DNA of 12,023 nucleotides from Methanothrix sp. (GTDB lineage Archaea; Halobacteriota; Methanosarcinia; Methanotrichales; Methanotrichaceae). Shown here one piece after another: positions 7,251 through 12,023 of this stretch. Each line of letters starts with the position of its first letter. Positions within the stretch are counted from its first letter, which is position 1. The stretch is from positions 1 to 12,023 of the forward strand of contig JAAZNX010000061.1 in the NCBI GenBank assembly GCA_012798025.1, read 5' to 3'. Below the pieces are notes generated by a model. That model made no database searches and was not told the origin of the DNA. It saw only the letters and a list, made by a program, of their open reading frames with translations. A program made the translations under genes and the position numbers.

Positions 7251-7260
7251 GGTTAATAGG
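7251..7260 (-). promoter_or_regulatory. Possible TATA box for the antiporter operon
   Basis: On the minus strand this is CCTATTAACC, close to the CCTTATTAACC seen before the zinc-ribbon gene pair. Transcription would start near 7230, keeping the GGAGG at 7200-7204 in the leader. Weak evidence, since it rests on one short match. Confidence 0.35.
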
Positions 7261-7340
7261 ATTGGATTTGGTCATATCTTACTAATTTTTTTTATTTTTG
7301 ATTACTTCAATCTATTTGAACTTTTCGTCGATAACTATGT

Positions 7341-7360
7341 ATTTACCTGTGCAAGTAAAT
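7341..7360. promoter_or_regulatory. Candidate metalloregulator operator (imperfect palindrome)
   Basis: ATTTACCTGT|GCAAGTAAAT is an inverted repeat with 8 of 10 arm positions matching and perfect outer 6-bp arms (ATTTAC/GTAAAT). It lies about 170 bases before the dtxR-feoA start in the divergent regulatory region, upstream of the nearest TATA box. Its size suits a dimeric winged-helix repressor. It does not match the textbook DtxR box, so assignment to the fused regulator is inference. Confidence 0.35.
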
Positions 7361-7489
7361 CTAATAAAATAATTATTTATATAAATATTAATAATCTTAT
7401 TATATTTCCGTTCGTAGCAGAATTGATCTGTGCTCATCTGCGATTGTGATGGTAGTTGCACCCCAGACCCATGTTGTAAAGTGCTCCAA

Positions 7490-7518
7490 CGAAATCCTTA
7501 TAGTTAGGTTGCCCTTAA
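7490..7518 (+). promoter_or_regulatory. Core promoter and possible operator of the dtxR-feoA/feoB operon
   Basis: CGAAATCCTTATAG (7490-7503) looks like a BRE plus TATA box; transcription would start near 7525, giving a leader of only a few bases before ATG 7532. TTAGGTTGCCCTTAA (7504-7518) follows directly. Its left half matches the DtxR half-site TTAGGTT and the whole is a weak inverted repeat, placed where a repressor would block initiation. Confidence 0.4.
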
Positions 7519-7531
7519 TTTGGGGCTGCAT

Positions 7532-8248
7532 ATGCCCAAAGAACAGGTTGAAGAGTACATAGAGGCGATCTTCGACATCGCTGGTAAGAATGGCACCGCC
7601 AAGACCACTGATGTGGCCAAAAGGCTGCAAAACGCCCCGGCCAGCGTCACAGAGGCATTTAGGAGTCTAGAAGATAGTGGTTTGGTGCGCTATGAGCCCT
7701 ACAGAGGTGCTACACTTACCGAAAAAGGGTTGAACGCCGCTCGCAAGATCAAGAGGAAACATAGATTGCTAGAGGTATTTTTGGCAAAAATATTGAGAAT
7801 CGATCCGCAAAAAATCCATGAGGAGGCATGCAAAATGGAACACTCAATCTCAGATGAGGTAGGAGATGCCATTTGCAAGATGCTGAATGCTCCTGCCAGA
7901 TGTCCTGGCGGGAAGTTGATCTATCCTTGCGATAAGACGATTGCCACCTGCAATGAATGCCTTAAAGCGAATGATGCTGCGAATATGGCAGCATCCGTCG
8001 TGCAGAGAAAGATAGTTCCCATAACAGACCTGAAACCAGGCCAAAAAGGAATAATAGCTCTTCTTAGAGGGAGCAAAAAGGTCATACAGAGACTTTCAGA
8101 CCTTGGCCTCACTCCGAGAACAGAAGTAATCTTGATGAGGAAGGCACCCCTCGGGGGGCCTATCGAGCTGTGCGTCAGGAGAACGACTCTGGCATTGGGA
8201 TACGAGATTGCGGATAACATCTTCATCGAAGCGCAAAAGGATGCCTGA
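7532..8248 (+). CDS. DtxR-family metalloregulator fused to FeoA domain
   Basis: A 238-residue fusion. Residues 1-62 are a winged-helix DNA-binding domain (TTDVAKRLQNAPASVTEAFRSLE, wing at YRGATLT). Residues 63-110 form the DtxR dimerisation/metal domain: Glu8, Glu11, His77, Cys100, Glu103 and His104 match the primary metal site, with Cys in the DtxR (iron) position rather than the MntR Glu. His77, Glu81 and His96 match the ancillary site. A Cys cluster (114, 123, 130, 133) follows and may bind another metal. Residues about 158-236 are a FeoA SH3-like domain (TDLKPGQKGIIALLRG...RLSDLGLTPRTEVIL). Expected role: Fe(II)-dependent repressor of the iron uptake operon and FeoB partner. ATG 7532 is preferred over TTG 7520 because of the TATA spacing. 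The stop overlaps feoB by 8 bases. Confidence 0.9.
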   Translation: MPKEQVEEYIEAIFDIAGKNGTAKTTDVAKRLQNAPASVTEAFRSLEDSGLVRYEPYRGATLTEKGLNAARKIKRKHRLLEVFLAKILRIDPQKIHEEACKMEHSISDEVGDAICKMLNAPARCPGGKLIYPCDKTIATCNECLKANDAANMAASVVQRKIVPITDLKPGQKGIIALLRGSKKVIQRLSDLGLTPRTEVILMRKAPLGGPIELCVRRTTLALGYEIADNIFIEAQKDA

Positions 8249-10190
8249 GATCGTGCCCGTTCGCGACGACTTGGCCAAGCCAATGGTGGTAGCCCTAGCC
8301 GGCAACGCCAACGTTGGAAAAAGTGCAGTCTTCAACCAGCTAACAGGCGTAGATCAGATCCTTGGCAACTGGCCGGGCAAGACAGTGGAACGTGCAGAGG
8401 GCACATTGCAGTACAAAGGTCACAGGATCAGAGTAATAGACCTGCCTGGGATCTATTCGTTTTCCACTTATTCCATGGAGGAGATGGTCTCCAGGGACTT
8501 CATTGCTCTGGAAAAGCCAGACATCGTAGTCGATGTGGTGGATGCCTCATCGCTGGAAAGAAATCTCTTCTTCACCCTCCAGCTCCTGGAGCTTGAGGCT
8601 CCTTTGATATTGGCTCTGAATCAGATCGATCTGATGATGAAGAGAGGCGTCTGCATAGACTATGAAAAGCTAGAGCGTCTACTGGGAGTTCCAGTAGTCC
8701 CCATGGTCGCAATTAGAGGAAAGGGCATATCCGAGTTGACTGAGCAGATCATGCTGCTTGCCGGCCAGAGAAAAAAACCTCCTGTGATAAAATACGGAAA
8801 AGAGGTGGAGCAGAGGATCCAAGAGATCGCGGGGCTCCTTGGCAAAATCAAGATCGATTATCCCCCCAGATGGGTAGCTATAAAGCTCCTGGAACGCGAT
8901 GAGAAGATCACGAGGCTCGTGGCAGGGATTGACAACTCTATCGTCCAGTCAGCTGTCGCCATGGCGGAAGAGCTCGAAAAAATCCACGGTGAAACCAGCA
9001 ACGTTGTGATCAGCGCGGAAAGATACCATGTTGCGGAAGAGATCGCAAGAAGCGTGCAGAGCTTTGGCAATGTAGGAAGAAGCCCAACTGACCAACTGGA
9101 TGAAATTGCCCTGCACCCAGTATTGGGATATTTCGCAATTCTTGGCGTAGTGGGCGGGCTCTTGGTCTGGACCTTTCTGATTGGAGCCAAGATCTCCGAG
9201 CTTTTGGTCGAGACCCTTAGCCCCATCGAGCAGCTAGAACCAATGGTCTCGGGCCCTCTGGCGAGTATTCTATGGAATGGAGCATTCGCAGGTTTCGTTG
9301 CCGGCTTGACTTTAGTTATACCTTACGTGGTGCCGTTTTACATAATACTGGCAGTGATCGAGGACTCGGGCTACTTAACCAGAATATCGGTCATGCTCGA
9401 CCGGGGAATGCACAAGATCGGACTGCACGGCAAGGCCATCATCCCCCTTATCCTGGGATACGGGTGCAACGTGCCCGCCTGCTTTGGCTGCCGCATTATG
9501 GAGACTCCAAAGCAAAAGGTTCTGGCGGCATTTCTTGTAACTCTTGTGCCATGCACAGCCAGGACGGTCGTGATCCTCGGGCTGGTGGCAGCATTTGTCA
9601 GCATCTGGTGGGCCATGGCACTGTACATCTTTGACATAGCCCTCATAATCCTTCTTGGAAGGTTTGCCTTCAAGGTCGTCCCAGGCGAATCTGTGGGACT
9701 TATAATGGAGATGCCCAAATATCATGTACCTTCAGCGAAGATCGTTTTAAGGCAGACCTGGGCCCGTACCAAGTCGCTGCTCTGGGTTGTATTCCCGGCA
9801 TACATCATCGGAAGCGCTGTGCTTCAGGCGATTTACGCCGCAGGATGGTTGGATCCCACCAACGATGTGTTAAGGCCCATCACAGTGGAGTGGCTGGGAT
9901 TGCCATCTGCGGTTGGAATTCTGCTCATATTCGGCCTGGTCAGAAAGGAGCTTACCATATTAATGCTCGCAGTCATATTCCAGACCACTAACTTCGCATC
10001 GATCATGTCTCCTGTGCAGCTCATTGTCCTTGCGCTGGTGACCATGATATACGTCCCATGCCTGGCTGTAATCCTCTGCCTTGCCAAGGAGTTCGGATGG
10101 AAAAAGACTGCAGCTATTGCTATCTTCGAGGTGTCCTTCGCAATACTCCTTGGAGGGGTCGCATTCCGGTTGCTTACGATATTCTACTAA
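8241..10190 (+). CDS. feoB: Ferrous iron transporter FeoB
   Basis: A 649-residue GTP-gated Fe(II) importer of the cytoplasmic membrane. The N-terminal G domain has G1 GNANVGKS (21-28), switch I GNWPGKT (42-48, with Thr48), G3 DLPG (67-70) and G4 NQID (127-130); the G5 region near 156-162 reads VAIRGKG and is not the classical SA/SK form. A GDI-like helical spacer (about 175-285) leads to the membrane part. The first Gate contains GYGCNVPACFGCR (406-418) and VPCTARTVVI with Cys438; VRKEL and YVPCLA lie in the second half. It is shorter than E. coli FeoB (773 residues), as many archaeal forms are, and there is no feoC. ATG 8241 is used because it overlaps the regulator stop by 8 bases; a TTG at 8208 in frame is unlikely. 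Confidence 0.93.
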   Translation: MPEIVPVRDDLAKPMVVALAGNANVGKSAVFNQLTGVDQILGNWPGKTVERAEGTLQYKGHRIRVIDLPGIYSFSTYSMEEMVSRDFIALEKPDIVVDVVDASSLERNLFFTLQLLELEAPLILALNQIDLMMKRGVCIDYEKLERLLGVPVVPMVAIRGKGISELTEQIMLLAGQRKKPPVIKYGKEVEQRIQEIAGLLGKIKIDYPPRWVAIKLLERDEKITRLVAGIDNSIVQSAVAMAEELEKIHGETSNVVISAERYHVAEEIARSVQSFGNVGRSPTDQLDEIALHPVLGYFAILGVVGGLLVWTFLIGAKISELLVETLSPIEQLEPMVSGPLASILWNGAFAGFVAGLTLVIPYVVPFYIILAVIEDSGYLTRISVMLDRGMHKIGLHGKAIIPLILGYGCNVPACFGCRIMETPKQKVLAAFLVTLVPCTARTVVILGLVAAFVSIWWAMALYIFDIALIILLGRFAFKVVPGESVGLIMEMPKYHVPSAKIVLRQTWARTKSLLWVVFPAYIIGSAVLQAIYAAGWLDPTNDVLRPITVEWLGLPSAVGILLIFGLVRKELTILMLAVIFQTTNFASIMSPVQLIVLALVTMIYVPCLAVILCLAKEFGWKKTAAIAIFEVSFAILLGGVAFRLLTIFY

Positions 10191-10224
10191 GAGCTTTCAA
10201 GAACACCTCTGCCTTGTGCAGATC

Positions 10225-10234
10225 AACTATATCT
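10225..10234 (+). promoter_or_regulatory. Possible TATA box for the P-loop kinase-like gene
   Basis: AACTATATCT lies 35 bases after the feoB stop. Transcription from about 10255 would leave a leader near 43 bases containing GAGGGG (10286-10291) 6 bases before ATG 10298. If real, this gene has its own promoter and need not be in the iron operon. Confidence 0.4.
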
Positions 10235-10297
10235 ACCATTACGCATGTGGAGAGATGAAAGGTGTTCCATGAGAAGACAAGCCATGAGGGGACGGGG

Positions 10298-11242
10298 ATG
10301 ACCTACACTGTTGAACTCATTTCCATGGAGGAAAAAGAAGATCTGGTCGAGCGCTATTCAGGCCGGATCCTCTACGAGATAAAATCGGACATTTACGGAT
10401 GCTGCATAAAGCTGCTCACAGGAATTGCGTCGGTCAAGGCCGCCTGGGAAGAGAGCTTCTATTTTGCATCCCAGAGCATACGTTCTCACGGACGCCTTTA
10501 CGTCCTGAATGAGCCGAATGAAGAGGAGAACAAGGTTTACTATGATCCTCAGTCCAAGACCGGCTTCATTTTCAACATGGATTACTACGGCTGGATAAAA
10601 TCCCTGGCTTTGAGCGTTGCGGGCGACATTCTGGAGGACGACCACGGCATCTATTCAGTGCATGGCGCATGCCTTGATGCAAGAGGGCAGGGGCTTTGTA
10701 TCCTGGGAGGTTCGGGTGCTGGCAAGACCACACACACTTATGGGCTCCTGCGCAATCCCAGAGTGCGCGTGGTCTCAGATGACTGGTTCTATGCACGAAT
10801 TTTCGGAGACGACATCCTGTCCTTCGGATCGGAGAAGAACTTCTACATCCGTGCCGACCTGGCAGACATCTGGAAGGAGTTCTCAGGGCTGCTGGAAAAG
10901 GCGGTCCTGGACGAGAAAGGCCGCGCTGTGGTGGACCTGCGCTGGGTGATAGGAAAGGGGCGCATACTTCCGCTTACAACTCTTGAAAATGTGATCATCC
11001 TGAAGAGAGAGAGCGGCCAGAAGGAGACGGTTCGCGAGCTGGATGGCAAAGAAGCGCTGGCGATTTTAGAGCAGAACGGCTATTATAATCCGCACCTTCT
11101 GGTGCACAGCGATCTAAAGCACCAGATTCGCAGCCGCTTCTTCCACTCGCTGTTAGCACGGGCGAAGGTGCATGAGGTCAATACCATTGGAACGCCTGAG
11201 GAGAGCCAGAGGGCGATCAGGAAGTTTTTAAAGATCGAGTAG
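10298..11242 (+). CDS. HPr-kinase-like P-loop protein
   Basis: A 314-residue protein whose middle resembles the HPr kinase/phosphorylase P-loop fold. VHGACLDARGQG (121-132) is followed by Walker A GGSGAGKTT (137-145) and VVSDDWFYA (158-166), the same order as His, Walker A and Asp-Asp in HPrK. The first 110 residues and the C-terminal 100 are not assigned, and the HPrK C-terminal signature was not seen. Methanogens have no standard PTS or HPr, so the substrate is unknown; a role in protein or small-molecule phosphorylation is inference only. Start ATG 10298 has GAGGGG 6 bases upstream; an in-frame GTG at 10262 would add 12 residues. It follows feoB by 107 bases and ends one base from a convergent winged-helix gene. 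Confidence 0.7.
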   Translation: MTYTVELISMEEKEDLVERYSGRILYEIKSDIYGCCIKLLTGIASVKAAWEESFYFASQSIRSHGRLYVLNEPNEEENKVYYDPQSKTGFIFNMDYYGWIKSLALSVAGDILEDDHGIYSVHGACLDARGQGLCILGGSGAGKTTHTYGLLRNPRVRVVSDDWFYARIFGDDILSFGSEKNFYIRADLADIWKEFSGLLEKAVLDEKGRAVVDLRWVIGKGRILPLTTLENVIILKRESGQKETVRELDGKEALAILEQNGYYNPHLLVHSDLKHQIRSRFFHSLLARAKVHEVNTIGTPEESQRAIRKFLKIE

Positions 11243-11243
11243 C

Positions 11244-11525
11244 TCACGCGAATGCATTTTCGAGAAGGTCGCACAGCTTTGAGATCTCACTCTGATGATG
11301 CTTGAAGCTGTTCATGAGCTTCACGCCTCGCGCGGTTGTCTTATAAACTACGTGCCGCCCTTCGCTGGCCTCTAGGAGGCCGCAATTGCTGAGGAGATCA
11401 AGGTATGGGTTGACCGTTGTGAAGTTGAGGTTGGACTGGTAGACGATCTTGGTCTTGCTGGCACCACCAACGCATACCTCCAGAATTTGGGATATGATCA
11501 CATCGCTGCTTCTTTTCCGGTTCAT
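11244..11525 (-). CDS. Small archaeal winged-helix transcriptional regulator
   Basis: A 93-residue protein resembling the archaeal winged-helix family (HTH_45 type). The helix-turn-helix is about residues 10-50 (ISQILEVC..GASKTKIVYQSNLNFTTVNPYLDLLSNCGLLE), the wing includes RHVVYKTTARG (57-67), and a short C-terminal helix (70-92) may dimerise. It is expected to bind DNA; the target is unknown, with its own promoter and the convergent kinase-like gene as candidates. The ATG at 11525 is preferred over an upstream TTG (11546) because the TATA box at about 11557-11567 puts transcription start near 11537, and AAGGA precedes the ATG. Confidence 0.8.
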   Translation of the reverse strand: MNRKRSSDVIISQILEVCVGGASKTKIVYQSNLNFTTVNPYLDLLSNCGLLEASEGRHVVYKTTARGVKLMNSFKHHQSEISKLCDLLENAFA

Positions 11526-11553
11526 AGTCCTTCTTACAGACTGCAATATCTTA

Positions 11554-11570
11554 AGTAAGTATAAATCTTT
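11554..11570 (-). promoter_or_regulatory. TATA box of the winged-helix regulator gene
   Basis: The minus strand reads AAAGATTTATACTTAC, a strong archaeal TATA element (TTTATACTT). Its spacing gives a leader of about 12 bases before ATG 11525. The decayed transposase starts immediately on the other side. Confidence 0.55.
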
Positions 11571-11582
11571 CTAATCAAAAAT

Positions 11583-12023
11583 ATGTCAAGTTTCAACTTC
11601 AAGAGCGAGTTGAACAATTGGAACGCGAGAATGAGTTGCTTAAGGCTAAAATTCGTGAGCTTGAATCCCGATTAGCCCAATATGAGAATGCGCATACTCC
11701 ACCAAGTCTAAGACGTGGCCGCAATCGCAAAAAAAGATCGAGATAAGAACGATAAAGGAAAACCCGGTCAAAAGGTCTGGCATAAAGGCGTAACAAGGCC
11801 TTTTGTGGCTCCAGATAGGCAAGTTGGACCCACAATGGATCGTTGTCCCGATTGCGGGGCAGAGCTTGGATCTCCTTTCCGAATTGATTCCAAGATCGTC
11901 GAAGAGACCCCAGAACCCAGCCTATCATCGTTACAGAATACAAAATTGCTCATTACAAGCGACCATGCTGCCAAAAAGAAGTTACTGCAAAGGATCCAGG
12001 CTGTCCGCATGAAGGCAAATTTG
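11583..12023 (+). pseudogene. IS66-family transposase, 5' part, frameshifted, cut by window end
   Basis: Conceptual translation across three frames gives a typical IS66 transposase N-terminus: a leucine-zipper coiled coil (QLQERVEQLERENELLKAK), then TPPS, a basic stretch, a KGKPGQK..HKG motif, a zinc-finger-like RCPDCGAEL, and IVTEYKIAHYKRPCCQKEV. Frame changes occur at the 7-A run (11729-11735, one base too many) and at about 11912-11921 (one base missing). The only nearby ATG, at 11583, is one frame off from the coiled coil, suggesting a third lesion. It is therefore an inactive remnant of an insertion sequence. The DDE catalytic domain is beyond the window, so its state is unknown, and no terminal inverted repeat is recognised. 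Confidence 0.8.

Larger units (their letters stand above)
7186..7531. other. AT-rich divergent intergenic region upstream of the iron operon
   Basis: A 346-base gap between two divergent units. It contains a T-run (7285-7299), a 20-base imperfect palindrome (7341-7360), a 12-bp perfect palindrome ATTTATATAAAT (7375-7386), and a TATA box with a possible second operator next to the DtxR-FeoA start. Reading frames here are short, low in complexity and unconvincing. Confidence 0.5.

Noticed and set aside
7375..7386. ATTTATATAAAT 12-bp perfect palindrome as an operator
   Set aside because: It is simple AT sequence in an AT-rich block; it may be a bidirectional TATA element, but chance explains it as well.
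11729..11736. A7G run as a programmed frameshift site in the IS66 gene
   Set aside because: IS66 transposases are not known to need one, the shift required is +1, and a second, non-slippery frameshift follows.

Overview
The window looks like a piece of an archaeal chromosome, most likely a methanogen of the Methanosarcinales (Methanothrix/Methanosaeta-like; this placement is an inference). The grounds are a 59-residue Sec61-beta type SecG, a secreted NosD-type beta-helix protein of the kind common in these methanogens, a DUF2116 zinc-ribbon protein, an archaeal winged-helix regulator, a DtxR-FeoA fusion, and AT-rich TATA boxes about 25 bases upstream of very short leaders. Coding is dense, with three gene-free stretches of about 350-380 bases. 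I saw no rRNA, tRNA or CRISPR array.

Layout. (1) Positions 3-2076, minus strand: secG and a large secreted right-handed beta-helix protein. (2) 2455-3137, plus strand: a DUF2116 membrane-tethered zinc-ribbon protein, coupled by an ATGA overlap to a secreted protein of unknown function. (3) 3487-3966, plus strand: a ribbon-helix-helix-like protein with an unassigned C-terminal half, overlapping tail to tail with the next gene. (4) 7185 down to 3953, minus strand: a probable three-gene operon of a small membrane protein, an RlmJ-like N6-adenine methyltransferase and a CPA2/Kef-type cation:proton antiporter with TrkA domains. (5) 7532-10190, plus strand: an iron operon in which a DtxR-type metalloregulator fused to FeoA overlaps feoB by 8 bases; its upstream region carries palindromes that are candidate operators. 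(6) 10298-11242, plus strand: an HPr-kinase-like P-loop protein, convergent at one base spacing with a small winged-helix regulator (minus strand). (7) 11583 to the window end: the 5' part of a decayed IS66-family transposase gene with at least two frameshifts.

How the parts may work together. The clearest functional unit is ferrous iron uptake: DtxR-FeoA would sense Fe(II), repress its own operon, and also supply the FeoA SH3-like domain to FeoB, so regulator and transporter partner are one polypeptide. The antiporter unit suggests K+/H+ homeostasis. The least understood items are the HPr-kinase-like protein beside feoB, the RlmJ homologue with an altered SAM motif, the ribbon-helix-helix protein with a palindrome upstream, and the zinc-ribbon/secreted protein pair. 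I found no clear new defence or mobile system; the fused sensor/FeoA-FeoB unit with the neighbouring P-loop protein is the most interesting candidate.
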